A stretch of 53,726 nt of DNA, taken from NCBI GenBank assembly GCA_964650485.1, contig CAZYTX010000025.1, positions 1-53,726 on the forward strand, in the 5' to 3' direction. Within the stretch, counting starts at the first letter, position 1. Every line of letters starts with the position of its first letter. This DNA comes from CAZYTX01 sp964650485. Its GTDB lineage: Bacteria > RBG-13-61-14 > DATKZS01. Positions 8,269 to 16,584 of this stretch are shown here, one piece after another. The translations under genes were made by a program, and so were the position numbers. The notes under the pieces were generated by a model. That model did no database searches and was not told the origin of the DNA. It saw only the letters and a program-made list of their open reading frames with translations.

Positions 8269-8835
8269 ATGGCGGAGATGGTTGACCTGGTGTTCGAGGA
8301 GCTTCAGGAGAACATCGAGAAGAACCTCGACAACCTGAAAAGGCAGCTCGCAAAGGTGAGGACAGGCCGGGCGTCCCTCAGCATACTCGATGACGTGCGA
8401 GCCGACTACTACGGGCAGCAGACCCCTGTGCGGCAGATGGCCAACGTGGCCATACCCGAGCCCCGGCTGATAGTGATCCAGCCCTATGACCCGTCGTTTC
8501 TCAAGGACATCGAGAAGGCGGTGGTGGCCGCGGACCTGGGGCTGAACCCGCAGAACGACGGCAAGGTCATAAGGCTCATCATACCCGAGCTGACCGAGGA
8601 GCGCAGGAAGGACCTGGTAAAGCAGGTGAACAGGATAGAGGAGGAGCACCGGGTGTCCCTGCGCCAGGACAGGCGGGACGCGAACGACACCCTGAAGAAG
8701 TCGGAGAAAGACAAGGAGATCACCGAGGACGAGATGCACAAGGGTATGGAGCTCATTCAGAAAGAGGTGGACCAGGCCGTTTCCGAGATTGACAAGATAG
8801 CAGAAGCCAAGAAAAATGAACTCATGGAGGTGTGA
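8269..8835 (+). CDS. frr: Ribosome recycling factor
   Basis: A 188-residue RRF, normal length, which splits post-termination ribosomes together with EF-G. Recognisable stretches are KVRTGRASLSILDDVRADYYG and the RKDLVKQVNRIEEEHRVSLR helix with the conserved arginines. It lies 12 bases after pyrH with AAGGAG ahead of the ATG. In many genomes uppS and cdsA follow; here glgC follows instead. Confidence 0.96.
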   Translation: MAEMVDLVFEELQENIEKNLDNLKRQLAKVRTGRASLSILDDVRADYYGQQTPVRQMANVAIPEPRLIVIQPYDPSFLKDIEKAVVAADLGLNPQNDGKVIRLIIPELTEERRKDLVKQVNRIEEEHRVSLRQDRRDANDTLKKSEKDKEITEDEMHKGMELIQKEVDQAVSEIDKIAEAKKNELMEV

Positions 8836-8907
8836 CTGCAAAGAAGCGCGCCCGCCTGGAGCCTTGTTATCGCCCTGGATTAAACATGCCCTGAAAAGGC
8901 GGCCTTG

Positions 8908-10191
8908 ATGCCAAAAATACTTGCAATGATACTGGCCGGGGGCGAGGGAAAGCGCCTGGAGCCGCTCACCCGTGACCGGGCCAAGCCGGCGGTGCCTTTC
9001 GGCGGCAAGTACCGGATCATAGACTTCGTACTGTCCAACTTCGTAAACTCCGGCATCTACCAGATCGCGGTCCTCACCCAGTTCAAGGCCGAGTCCCTGA
9101 TTGACCACATCGAGCACGGCTGGCAGAGGTTCATGGGCAACCTGGCCGGAGACATCACCATAAACCCCGCACAGCAGCGCGTTAACAAGAAGTGGTACCT
9201 GGGCACGGCCAATGCCGTGTTCCAGAACTACAACCGCATCCAGAAGGAGAACCCGGACGTGGTCGCGGTGTTCGGGGGCGACCACATATACAAGATGAAC
9301 GTGCGGCAGATGATAAACTTCCACGAGCAGAAGGGTGCGGGCATGACCGTAGCCGCAGTGCCGGTGCCCGTGCGCAAGGCCGCCCACAACTACGGAGTGA
9401 TCGAGGTGGACGAGGACTATGACCTGGTGGGTTTCGAGGAGAAGCCGGCCGAGCCCAGGCCCGTGCCGGGGGACCCGGACAGGTGCCTGGTGTCCATGGG
9501 AAACTACGTGTTCAACCGGGAGCTGTTGACCGAGGTTTTTCAAAGGGACGCCAGGAAAAAGCACACGGGCAAGGAGAAGCTGAAATCCCTGGTTGCAGTG
9601 GACCCGAAAGCACGGGATAGATACTCGACCCACGACATAGGCGCTGACATCATACCCGCGCTCCTGCAAAGCGGCGAGAAGATATCGGTGTATGACTTCA
9701 TGCACAACCCGGTGCCGGGGGTCAGCGGGGCCGAGCTTGGCTACTGGAGGGACGTGGGCAACATCGAGGAGTACTACGACGCCAACATGGACGTCTGCGG
9801 GATCGAGCCGGTGTTCAACCTCTACAACCCGGAATGGCCGGTAAGAACGTCGCCCACCCTGTTCCCTCCGGCAAAGTTCTCTCTGGCAAGCGAGGTGTAC
9901 AACTCCATCGTGGCGGAAGGGTGCATAACAACAAAAGCCAGGCTGGTAAGCTCGGTGCTGGGCTTTGACGTAAGAGTGGAGGAGGGGGCGATGCTGGAGT
10001 CCTCGGTTCTCATGAACGGCGTCAAGGTGGGCAGCGGGGCCAGGCTGAGCAGAGTGATCGTGGACAAGTACGTCAACATACCCCCGGAAACACAGATAGG
10101 AGCCGACCCCGACCGGGACAGGAAACGGGGTTTTACAACCTCTCCCGCGGGAATAACCGTGGTGCCGAAGTCATACGAATTCAAGAAATGA
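8908..10191 (+). CDS. glgC: Glucose-1-phosphate adenylyltransferase (ADP-glucose pyrophosphorylase)
   Basis: Makes ADP-glucose from ATP and glucose-1-phosphate, the committed step of glycogen synthesis. The nucleotidyltransferase signature GGEGKRLEPLTRDRAKPA, FGGKYRIIDFVLSN and the GGDHIYKM motif are all present. So is the C-terminal left-handed helix region with VKVGSGARLSRVIVDKYV. Length (427 aa) is normal. The ATG at 8908 is favoured over the adjacent TTG at 8905. The upstream ribosome-binding site is weak. No other glycogen genes lie in the window. Confidence 0.93.
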   Translation: MPKILAMILAGGEGKRLEPLTRDRAKPAVPFGGKYRIIDFVLSNFVNSGIYQIAVLTQFKAESLIDHIEHGWQRFMGNLAGDITINPAQQRVNKKWYLGTANAVFQNYNRIQKENPDVVAVFGGDHIYKMNVRQMINFHEQKGAGMTVAAVPVPVRKAAHNYGVIEVDEDYDLVGFEEKPAEPRPVPGDPDRCLVSMGNYVFNRELLTEVFQRDARKKHTGKEKLKSLVAVDPKARDRYSTHDIGADIIPALLQSGEKISVYDFMHNPVPGVSGAELGYWRDVGNIEEYYDANMDVCGIEPVFNLYNPEWPVRTSPTLFPPAKFSLASEVYNSIVAEGCITTKARLVSSVLGFDVRVEEGAMLESSVLMNGVKVGSGARLSRVIVDKYVNIPPETQIGADPDRDRKRGFTTSPAGITVVPKSYEFKK

Positions 10192-10201
10192 ACAAATGAC
10201 A

Positions 10202-10229
10202 TTGACATCAATCAACTTATGAATAAAAT
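10202..10229 (+). promoter_or_regulatory. Candidate promoter, possibly giving a leaderless mRNA
   Basis: TTGACA (10202-10207), 16 bases, TAAAAT (10224-10229). The ATG of the next gene is at 10238, so initiation about seven bases after the -10 box would fall almost exactly on the start codon. There is no Shine-Dalgarno in between. Confidence 0.5.
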
Positions 10230-10237
10230 ATTGGATT

Positions 10238-11035
10238 ATGAAAACGGCGGCTACTCTTTTCTTTTACGCTTTCCCGGTCTTCATTATTTTTCTTGTTCCC
10301 TCTATTCCTGCATTTGCCGAAGAGCGCGGCAACAACCAGGCCGTCGGACAATCAGAGGAGTCAGGCAAGCCCGCCCGGGAGATAAGCTCCCAGCTCGACG
10401 CCGGGCTAACCGGCACCCAGGGGAACGCCGAGACCCTGGACCTTAGGACGGCGCTGCTCTCCGTGTACAAGAGCGACAGGCTGCGGGTAAAGCTCGACGG
10501 CGTGTACTTCTACGGGACAAGCGGAAACACCGTGACCAGGCACGAGTACAGCGCCGGTCTTCTCACTGACTTCTATTTTTCAGGGTCGCGCTGGTCATCT
10601 TTTATAGGCGCGAGATACGACTGGGACCAGTTCGAGTACTGGGACGCCAGGGTCACGGCCAACGCCGGCGCGGGTTACAAGCTCTTTGACACCGAGGAGC
10701 TGGAGGTCATACTCCGCGGAGGCGGCGGCATAATACGCGAGTACGGGTCCGAGGACGAGGATGTCCGGCCGGAGGGCCTTTTCGGCGGGGAGCTGACATG
10801 GCAGATTCAAGAGGGCCAGAAGTTCTACCTGGCTTCCACTTATTTCCATGACTTCGAGGATGCGGGAGAGTACAGGGTGATCTCTTCCACGAGTTACACT
10901 GCGGCCCTTGCCAAAGGGGAGCCGGTACAGGTGAGCTTGAGGCTGGGCGCGGATGACGAGTACCAATCAAAGGTTGAGACCGGTTTCGAGCATAACGACC
11001 TTACTTATTACCTGTCCCTTGCAGTGGGGTTCTGA
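10238..11035 (+). CDS. DUF481 outer-membrane beta-barrel protein
   Basis: A cleavable signal peptide (MKTAATLFFYAFPVFIIFLV, cut near AFA-EE) precedes a protein of alternating hydrophobic/polar strands with many Y, W, G and F and a terminal aromatic residue (SLAVGF). The order of features (AGLTGTQGNAETLDLRT, then LGADDEYQSKVETG) fits DUF481/YdiY, found as monomeric outer-membrane barrels in Gram-negative bacteria. Its cargo or role is unknown. It is followed 26 bases later by the MscS channel, a possible envelope-stress pairing (inference). Confidence 0.8.
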   Translation: MKTAATLFFYAFPVFIIFLVPSIPAFAEERGNNQAVGQSEESGKPAREISSQLDAGLTGTQGNAETLDLRTALLSVYKSDRLRVKLDGVYFYGTSGNTVTRHEYSAGLLTDFYFSGSRWSSFIGARYDWDQFEYWDARVTANAGAGYKLFDTEELEVILRGGGGIIREYGSEDEDVRPEGLFGGELTWQIQEGQKFYLASTYFHDFEDAGEYRVISSTSYTAALAKGEPVQVSLRLGADDEYQSKVETGFEHNDLTYYLSLAVGF

Positions 11036-11061
11036 GCGCAGGGACACGGGGAGGTTTCACC

Positions 11062-11970
11062 ATGCAAAAGCTCCAGCAAGCGCTTGATAAGTACGCGGAC
11101 CAGATCGTGGCCTGGACCGTGACCCACGGGCTCAGGATCATCCTGATAATTGCCATATTCCTGGGTCTTTATTACCTGTTGAAATACGCCCTGCGCAAGT
11201 TCGTCCAGCACCGCGTAAAGAAGGAAGAAGAGGGCTCGGAAATTGACAAGCGCCTGCATACCCTCACCGGGGTGCTCTCGGTTGCCGGAGGAGTATTACT
11301 GGTGGCCTCGGGCGCCATGATGGTGATAGCCGAGCTCGGTGTGGACATAAAGCCGGTGCTGGCGTCCCTGGGCATCGGCGGCCTGGCAATCGGCTTCGGC
11401 GCCCAGAGCCTTGTAAAGGACGTGATCTCCGGGTTCTTTATCCTCTTCGAGGACCAGATCAGGGTGGGCGACGTGGTCGAGGCCGCGGGAAAAATCGGGA
11501 TAGTGGAAAAAGTCGGGCTCAGGATTCTCGTCATGCGGGACCTCTCCGGAAACAAGATCATGATCCCGAACAGCGAAATCACACAGGTCATGAACATGAC
11601 GTACGAGTACTCCAGGTACGTGTTCGACATCGGGGTGGCCTACAAGGAGGACGTGGACAGGGTGATCGAGGTGGCAAAGCAGGTGGGCGAGTCCATGACC
11701 GGCGATCCCGAGTACGGGCCCATGATAATCGAGCCGCTGGAGGTGCTGGGACTGGACAAGTTCGCAGACTCCGCGGTGGTGATAAAGGCCAGGATAACCA
11801 CCAAGCCCCTCAAGCAGTGGGCGGTGGGCCGCGAGTTCAACAAGAGGCTCAAGAAAGCATTCGACGAAAAAGACATCGAGATACCATTCCCACACACCAC
11901 CCTTTACCTGGGAGACAAGCAGGCCGAAGAGATCGCAAGGGCGCTCGCCCAGAAAAAGCCCGGGCCTTGA
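11062..11970 (+). CDS. Small-conductance mechanosensitive channel, MscS family
   Basis: A 302-residue MscS-type channel with three transmembrane helices (about 16-38, 70-95 and 98-125). The pore-lining TM3 is Gly/Ala-rich (GIGGLAIGFGAQSLVKD), followed by the beta domain with FEDQIRVGDVVE and the ILVMRDLSGNKIMIPNSEI stretch. It opens under membrane tension during osmotic downshock. The C-terminal cytoplasmic cage domain is present. It is followed after 4 bases by the small UPF0175 gene. Confidence 0.92.
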   Translation: MQKLQQALDKYADQIVAWTVTHGLRIILIIAIFLGLYYLLKYALRKFVQHRVKKEEEGSEIDKRLHTLTGVLSVAGGVLLVASGAMMVIAELGVDIKPVLASLGIGGLAIGFGAQSLVKDVISGFFILFEDQIRVGDVVEAAGKIGIVEKVGLRILVMRDLSGNKIMIPNSEITQVMNMTYEYSRYVFDIGVAYKEDVDRVIEVAKQVGESMTGDPEYGPMIIEPLEVLGLDKFADSAVVIKARITTKPLKQWAVGREFNKRLKKAFDEKDIEIPFPHTTLYLGDKQAEEIARALAQKKPGP

Positions 11971-11974
11971 AACT

Positions 11975-12175
11975 ATGGAAGGTATAGCAAAGGGAAGGAT
12001 ACACCTTGCCATGGAGGAGTACAGCAAGGGAAGGGCATCTCTTGGCAGGGCCTCCAAGATAGCAGGAGTGTCAATAAGTGAAATGATGGATATCTTGTCC
12101 GAATACGGCATAGAGAGCGACCTATCCGGGCAAGACTACCTGGAAGGTCTTAAGAATCTGAAAGCCGTATACTGA
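11975..12175 (+). CDS. UPF0175 family small protein (antitoxin-like), orphan
   Basis: A 66-residue protein. EEYSKGRASLGRASKIAGVS then EMMDILSEYGIE is the helix-turn-helix-like pattern of UPF0175, a family often found as the antitoxin partner of PIN or DUF3368 toxins. No such toxin gene is adjacent: the neighbours are MscS and an MFS transporter. It starts four bases after the mscS stop, so it is probably co-transcribed. It may be a solitary regulator or a remnant of a toxin-antitoxin pair. Confidence 0.7.
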   Translation: MEGIAKGRIHLAMEEYSKGRASLGRASKIAGVSISEMMDILSEYGIESDLSGQDYLEGLKNLKAVY

Positions 12176-12205
12176 AGCAGTGTTCTTGGAAGACATCTGA
12201 TTTCC

Positions 12206-13393
12206 ATGCCAACGGATGAAAAAAGGACCGGGCCCGCAAGAAAGATATACAAAGACCCCAGCCTGCACATCATCTTCGCGGTCACTCTCATGGCGGTCAT
12301 GGGAGTGTCCAGCATCTCCCCGGCCCTGCCGGGCGTGATCAAGGACCTCGGGGTCTCCTCCGGGTCCATCGGACTGCTCATCACCATGTTCACCCTGCCG
12401 GGCGTGATCCTTACCCCTTTCCTGGGAGTGCTGGCAGACAGGCTGGGCAGGAAGAAGATCATGGTGCCCTCGCTCATGATCTTCGGGCTGGCCGGCGGGG
12501 CCTGCGCATTCGCAAAAGACTTCCAGCTCCTGCTGGTGCTGCGCTTCTTCCAGGGAGCGGGGGCCGCGGCCCTGGGCTCGCTAAACGTGACCCTTATCGG
12601 GGACTTCTACTCGGGCCAGGACAGGAACACCGTCATGGGCTACAACGCCAGCGTGCTCTCGGTGGGCACCGCGGCCTACCCGGCCATCGGCGGGGCCCTG
12701 GCCATGCTGGGGTGGAACTATCCATTTGCACTTCCCTTCATCGGGCTGGTCGTGGGACTGGTGGTGCTATTCTGGCTCAACAACCCCGAGCCCGAGTCCA
12801 GGCAGACGCTCAAGAGCTACCTGGCGGGCGCCTTCGGAAGCATGAAGACAAAAAAGGTGCTCGGCCTTTTTACTGCTTCAGTGGGAACCTTTATCATACT
12901 GTACGGCTGCTACCTCACCTACTTCCCCATATTCGCGGAGAAAGCCTTCAATGCCTCGCCCCTGGTCATCGGCTTGGTGATAACGCTGTCCTCGCTCTCC
13001 ACCGCAACAACCTCGTGGAACCTGGGAAGGATTACAAGACGCTTCCCCGAGCGCGTGATCCTCCGGGCGTCTTACGCGCTCTTTGTGCTGGCCACGGTGC
13101 TCTTCACCTTGGTCACCGAGCTGTGGATGCTGGTGCTGCCCGTTATCATATTCGGCATGGCCATGGGAACAAACGTGCCCATCATACAGACCACCCTGGC
13201 CGGGCTCGCCCCCATGCAGTACCGGGCCGCGTTCATGTCACTAAACGGCACCGTGCTGAGACTGGGCCAGACCCTGGGGCCGATAATCATGGGCGCGGTG
13301 TTCGGCGTGTGGGGGATCCAGGCGGTGTTCTACGCCGGGGCCGCGGCCGCGGGGGTGATGCTGGTTCTGGTGTTCTTGATGATCAGAAAGTAG
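12206..13393 (+). CDS. Major facilitator superfamily transporter
   Basis: A 395-residue, 12-helix MFS protein. Motif A is clear between TM2 and TM3 (GVLADRLGRKK), and RFFQGAGAAALGSLNVTLIG in TM4 resembles drug/H+ antiporter motifs. It most resembles multidrug or sugar efflux members (DHA family), but the substrate cannot be inferred. The start at ATG 12206 leaves a short basic N-terminus before the first helix. It is the end of the mscS-UPF0175 run. Confidence 0.88.
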   Translation: MPTDEKRTGPARKIYKDPSLHIIFAVTLMAVMGVSSISPALPGVIKDLGVSSGSIGLLITMFTLPGVILTPFLGVLADRLGRKKIMVPSLMIFGLAGGACAFAKDFQLLLVLRFFQGAGAAALGSLNVTLIGDFYSGQDRNTVMGYNASVLSVGTAAYPAIGGALAMLGWNYPFALPFIGLVVGLVVLFWLNNPEPESRQTLKSYLAGAFGSMKTKKVLGLFTASVGTFIILYGCYLTYFPIFAEKAFNASPLVIGLVITLSSLSTATTSWNLGRITRRFPERVILRASYALFVLATVLFTLVTELWMLVLPVIIFGMAMGTNVPIIQTTLAGLAPMQYRAAFMSLNGTVLRLGQTLGPIIMGAVFGVWGIQAVFYAGAAAAGVMLVLVFLMIRK

Positions 13394-13501
13394 TGAGGGA
13401 TGAGTTCGGATTTTGGGGGTGTGGGTTCTGCTATGCGGCTGCGAATTGGTTTCTATGCTATCGTTGCGTCGTAGCGCCGTTGCGTCAAGAGGCCGTAAGA
13501 T

Positions 13502-13963
13502 ATGGACATACACGTGATAGCTGTTGGGAAGCTGAAGAGCGCCGAGGTTGCCGCGCTTATCGAGGAATACGCGAAGCGCCTGCCCAAAGGGGTGAGGCTA
13601 AGCTGGACCGAGGCGCCCGGGGAGAGCGGCAAGGTTGACCCGGCCGAGGCCATGGCAAGGGAGGCCGCCCGCATAAGGGAAAAGATGCCGGGGCGCGCCC
13701 ACCTGGCAGTGCTCTCCGAGTCCGGCAAGGAGATGGACTCCCGGGAGCTGGCCCGCTGGATCGGCGACGTCCGCGACCGGGGCCTGGACCTGTGCTTCGT
13801 GATCGGCGGCGCGGAGGGAGTTGACCCCTCCCTCGAATCCGAGGCCCACACCCTGCTCTCGCTCTCCAGGCTCACCTTTCCCCACGAGCTCACCCGGGCC
13901 ATACTTGCCGAACAGATATACAGGGCATTCACCATCCTCCTCGGACTGCCATACCACCGATAA
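13502..13963 (+). CDS. rlmH: 23S rRNA (pseudouridine1915-N3)-methyltransferase RlmH
   Basis: SPOUT-class methyltransferase acting on pseudouridine 1915 of 23S rRNA in the assembled 70S ribosome. The 153-residue length is typical. DIHVIAVGKLK begins strand 1, LCFVIGGAEGVDPSL is the trefoil-knot SAM loop, and LTFPHELTRAILAEQIYRA followed by LPYHR is the strongly conserved C-terminus. Upstream lies a short region with two copies of CGTTGCGTC (13462-13470, 13478-13486). Confidence 0.96.
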   Translation: MDIHVIAVGKLKSAEVAALIEEYAKRLPKGVRLSWTEAPGESGKVDPAEAMAREAARIREKMPGRAHLAVLSESGKEMDSRELARWIGDVRDRGLDLCFVIGGAEGVDPSLESEAHTLLSLSRLTFPHELTRAILAEQIYRAFTILLGLPYHR

Positions 13964-14092
13964 TAACCGGCAAGGGAAAACAGCCAGCCCCATTGCAAAC
14001 CTTTATTAAAAACCTCGGCGGGCTCCATAAATATATCTATGAAGTGCATGGACGGCTTAGAAAACCTGTCCGCAGTGCGCTAAGCTAATAAT

Positions 14093-14833
14093 ATGGCAAG
14101 GATGACCAGGCTTTCCGAGAACGTGGTCGAGGACGGGGCCCTGCGCGACCGGGCCCGGGTGTTCAGGGAGAGGAAGCAGGCCGGCCGGGTGCTGGCCGAC
14201 CTCATTCGAGAGTTGGAGCTCTCCTCGCCCGTTGTGCTGGCAATACCATCCGGCGGGGTGCCGGTCGCTATAGAGGTGGCAAAGGCGCTGGGGGCAAAGC
14301 TCGACCTCATGCTGGCCCGCAAGCTACAGATACCCGGCAACACCGAGGCCGGGTTCGGGGCATGCACCACCAACGGCCCGGTGTTCCTGAACCGGGAACT
14401 GGTGTCCGCGCTGGGGCTCTCGGAGAGTGAAATCGAGTCGGCCGAGCAAAAGACCAGGGCAGAGCTTGAAAGGCGCGAGCAGGCCTTCACCTGCCTGCGC
14501 CAAGGCTTTGGCAGGCAGGGAGGGTCGGGGCCCCTGCCCGCATTATCGGGGCGTGAAGTTGTCCTGGTTGACGACGGGCTGGCATCGGGCTACACCATGC
14601 TTGCCGCGGCGGACTATGCAAAAGAACGGAAAGCGGCACGGGTGATAGCGGCCGCTCCCACCGGGCACCTGAGCACGGTGGCAAGGGTCGCGAGACACGC
14701 TGATTACGTGGTATGCCCCAATATCAGGGGAGGTCCCAGGTTCGCCGTGGCCGAGGCCTACCAGATATGGTACGACCTTGATGACCGGGAAGTGATCGAG
14801 GAGCTGGAATCTTTCAGGAAATTTTCCGCTTGA
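14093..14833 (+). CDS. Phosphoribosyltransferase-family protein with in-frame palindromic insert
   Basis: Type I PRTase fold. LAIPSGGVPVAIEVAKALG, then LDLMLARKLQIPGNTEAGFG and the PRPP loop VVLVDDGLASGYTM (about residue 160) mark the family often annotated as predicted phosphoribosyltransferase. The reaction is unknown. At about residues 133-142 the sequence CLRQGFGRQG is encoded by a 30-base palindrome (14490-14519) resembling a dispersed repeat. The insert keeps the frame and sits between conserved blocks, so the fold may tolerate it. The ATG at 14093 has no strong ribosome-binding site. Confidence 0.82.
   Translation: MARMTRLSENVVEDGALRDRARVFRERKQAGRVLADLIRELELSSPVVLAIPSGGVPVAIEVAKALGAKLDLMLARKLQIPGNTEAGFGACTTNGPVFLNRELVSALGLSESEIESAEQKTRAELERREQAFTCLRQGFGRQGGSGPLPALSGREVVLVDDGLASGYTMLAAADYAKERKAARVIAAAPTGHLSTVARVARHADYVVCPNIRGGPRFAVAEAYQIWYDLDDREVIEELESFRKFSA
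14490..14519. repeat. REP-like palindrome inside the phosphoribosyltransferase gene
   Basis: The left arm CCTGCCTGCGCCAA and the right arm TTGGCAGGCAGG pair with a two-base bulge around a short GGCT loop. It is 30 bases (10 codons), so the frame is kept. Related half-sites (GGCAGGCAGG and GGCAGGC) occur at 13-22 and 16342-16348. The encoded peptide resembles the RQGFGRQ-type peptide I recall from repeat-bearing genes in uncultured bacteria (from memory, not searched). Confidence 0.65.
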
Positions 14834-14859
14834 CAAGACCCCGCTCGAATAATTAAACT
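14830..14859 (+). promoter_or_regulatory. Candidate sigma-70 promoter for speD-speE
   Basis: TTGACA (14830-14835, overlapping the end of the preceding gene), 18-base spacer, TAAACT (14854-14859). Start of transcription near 14866 would give a leader of roughly 68 bases. The same -10 hexamer is seen in the gcvH promoter at 33469-33474. Confidence 0.55.
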
Positions 14860-14903
14860 TATCAGTGCGCTGGTGCAGCATGGTCTTCCTCGCCGGCGCT
14901 AAA

Positions 14904-14927
14904 TTTTTTTTAAAAAAAAAGGGGGGG
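14904..14927 (+). promoter_or_regulatory. T8-A9-G7 homopolymer tract forming the speD ribosome-binding site
   Basis: Eight T (14904-14911), nine A (14912-14920) and seven G (14921-14927) in succession, directly followed by TGAGAA and the speD ATG at 14934. The G-run doubles as the Shine-Dalgarno. Slippage in the A or G run would alter ribosome-binding strength and leader length. Confidence 0.6.
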
Positions 14928-14933
14928 TGAGAA

Positions 14934-15356
14934 ATGCAAGCTCTGGCAAGACACGTACTGGCTGAGTATTACGGGTGCGACCCCGCAAAGCTGAACGACC
15001 CGGACTACCTTTCCCCTCTGCTGGAGGAAGCGGTGCGCGCGGCCAACGCCACCGTGTTAAAGACCTGCCTGCACCGGTTCTCACCCCAGGGTGTGAGCGG
15101 CGTGGTGGTCCTTGCAGAGTCACACCTTGCGGTGCACACCTGGCCCGAGCACTGCTACGCCTCGGTGGAGATATTCACCTGCGGAGACACTACCGACCCG
15201 GAGGCCGGCCACCTGTATCTTCTTTCAAAACTAGAACCCTCCCATCACACCCTCCAGGTGCTTGACCGGGGCGACATGGAGACCATAAAGCAGCATCAGT
15301 GCAAACCCCAGGCCGATGCCGGGACCGGGCAGGAGTCGCGCGCGGAAGCCTCATGA
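14934..15356 (+). CDS. speD: S-adenosylmethionine decarboxylase proenzyme
   Basis: Bacterial short-form AdoMetDC, which self-cleaves to make a pyruvoyl group and produces decarboxylated SAM for spermidine synthesis. The cleavage site is AESH with Glu62-Ser63. His68 and Cys83, the processing and proton-donor residues in the Thermotoga-type enzyme, are at the same numbers. Length 140 aa. Its stop overlaps the speE start (ATGA), so the two pathway steps are coupled. The upstream T8A9G7 tract is unusual. Confidence 0.95.
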   Translation: MQALARHVLAEYYGCDPAKLNDPDYLSPLLEEAVRAANATVLKTCLHRFSPQGVSGVVVLAESHLAVHTWPEHCYASVEIFTCGDTTDPEAGHLYLLSKLEPSHHTLQVLDRGDMETIKQHQCKPQADAGTGQESRAEAS

Positions 15357-16279
15357 CCAAAGACGCCCACAAGGAGACCGTATTCGACAAGGTGGCCGGC
15401 GAGGACCTGGCCTGGTCCCCGGACCTGTGGTTCTTCGAGTACTTTCAGGGGGCCGCGGCCTACGGCCTCCGGGTGCGGGAGCCCCTGCACCAGGAAAAGA
15501 GCGAGTACCAGAACATCGCAGTATACGACACCTATATGCACGATAAGCTGCTGGTGCTGGACGGGCTGGTGATGCTGACCGAGAAGGACGAGTTCATCTA
15601 CCACGAGATGATAGCCCACGTGCCCATGCAGACCCTTGCCAAGGCCGGGAGGGCCGCGGTCATAGGCGGGGGCGACGGGGGCACGGTGCGCGAGCTCGTA
15701 AAGTATCCCGGGCTCGAAAAGATCGTGCTCTGCGAGATAGACCAGAGGGTGGTGGATGTGTGCAGGGAGCATTTGCCCTCGGTCTCATCCGGGCTTGACG
15801 ACCCCAGGGTCGAGCTTCGCTTCCAGGACGGGGCAAAATGGATAAAGGAGCAGGACAGCGACAGCCTGGACCTCATCATCGTGGACAGCACCGACCCCAT
15901 CGGTCCGGGCAGGGTCCTTTTCACCCAGGAGTTCTACAAGGACGCGGCAAGGGCGCTCGGCGAAGGGGGAGTTTTGACCGCTCAGACCGAGACCCCCATG
16001 TATCACGGCTCGGTCATAACGGACATCTATCTTAACCTTGGCAAGGCCTTTTCAAACGCGTTCATGTACTGGGCGTCCATACCCAGCTACCTGGGCAACA
16101 TCTGGACATTCTGCTACGCCTCCAGGAAAAGGCACCCCCTGAACGACCACTCCCCAAGGCTCGTCGAAAGCCTGGGGTGCAGGTACTACACCGAGCACCT
16201 GCACGGCCCGGCCTTCTCGCCGCCCCGGCTGGCCCTGGACTGCCTGCCCGAAGGGCACCCGCAGAGGCGGGGCGCGTAG
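15353..16279 (+). CDS. speE: Polyamine aminopropyltransferase (spermidine synthase)
   Basis: Transfers the aminopropyl group of decarboxylated SAM to putrescine. Motifs: LVLDGLVMLTEKDEFIYHEM, the nucleotide loop VIGGGDGGTVRELVK, CEIDQRVVDV, and the active-site block DLIIVDSTDPIGPG. The start is the ATG that overlaps the speD stop; the frame is open further upstream but only inside speD. About 308 residues, normal size. The C-terminus ends just before the repeat-rich island. Confidence 0.95.
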   Translation: MTKDAHKETVFDKVAGEDLAWSPDLWFFEYFQGAAAYGLRVREPLHQEKSEYQNIAVYDTYMHDKLLVLDGLVMLTEKDEFIYHEMIAHVPMQTLAKAGRAAVIGGGDGGTVRELVKYPGLEKIVLCEIDQRVVDVCREHLPSVSSGLDDPRVELRFQDGAKWIKEQDSDSLDLIIVDSTDPIGPGRVLFTQEFYKDAARALGEGGVLTAQTETPMYHGSVITDIYLNLGKAFSNAFMYWASIPSYLGNIWTFCYASRKRHPLNDHSPRLVESLGCRYYTEHLHGPAFSPPRLALDCLPEGHPQRRGA

Positions 16280-16358
16280 AACTTATTTAAAAGCGCTGAA
16301 GACGCTAAAGGTCTATAGCCACTGCCCGCGTCCGTAGTACAGGCAGGCATAAAAAGAG

Positions 16359-16465
16359 CTCTATGGCCCCGAAGGGGCGATGGCCTGAAGCCCAGGGCAA
16401 GGGCGCAGCCCGTAGCCCTGGGGAAGAAGGTCCCCCTAAACATCCAAGCCCTGAAAGGGCGGCGC
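16359..16465. repeat. Hairpin repeat element, copy 1
   Basis: Three successive hairpins: GCCCCGAAGGGGC (16366-16378); a 30-base core at 16393-16422 with CAGGGC/GCCCTG arms and a nested GGGC-GCA-GCCC; and GCCCTGAAAGGGC (16448-16460). The 30-base core is identical to 16997-17026, 604 bases away. Confidence 0.75.
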
Positions 16466-16584
16466 AAAAAAAACGGAGATGATCGCGAGGAAATTTTGTG
16501 ACGGCCCTTCATGCCTTGGAAAATTTTTATAGGTCCTTTATACCCAGGGCTTTGCTACGCTCCGCCCTGCGCTAAAGGCCGACG

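Noticed and set aside
8191..9705. 504-residue minus-strand ORF opposite frr and glgC
   Set aside because: Both plus-strand genes are certain by motif. The long open antisense frame is a GC-rich codon artefact with His/Leu/Val-rich composition.
12712..13638. 308-residue plus-strand frame across the MFS end and rlmH start
   Set aside because: Out of frame with both, has no motifs, and would overwrite two clear genes.
14834..14933. tRNA or small RNA in the speD leader
   Set aside because: No cloverleaf or conserved small-RNA pattern seen; the region is explained by a promoter and homopolymer tract.
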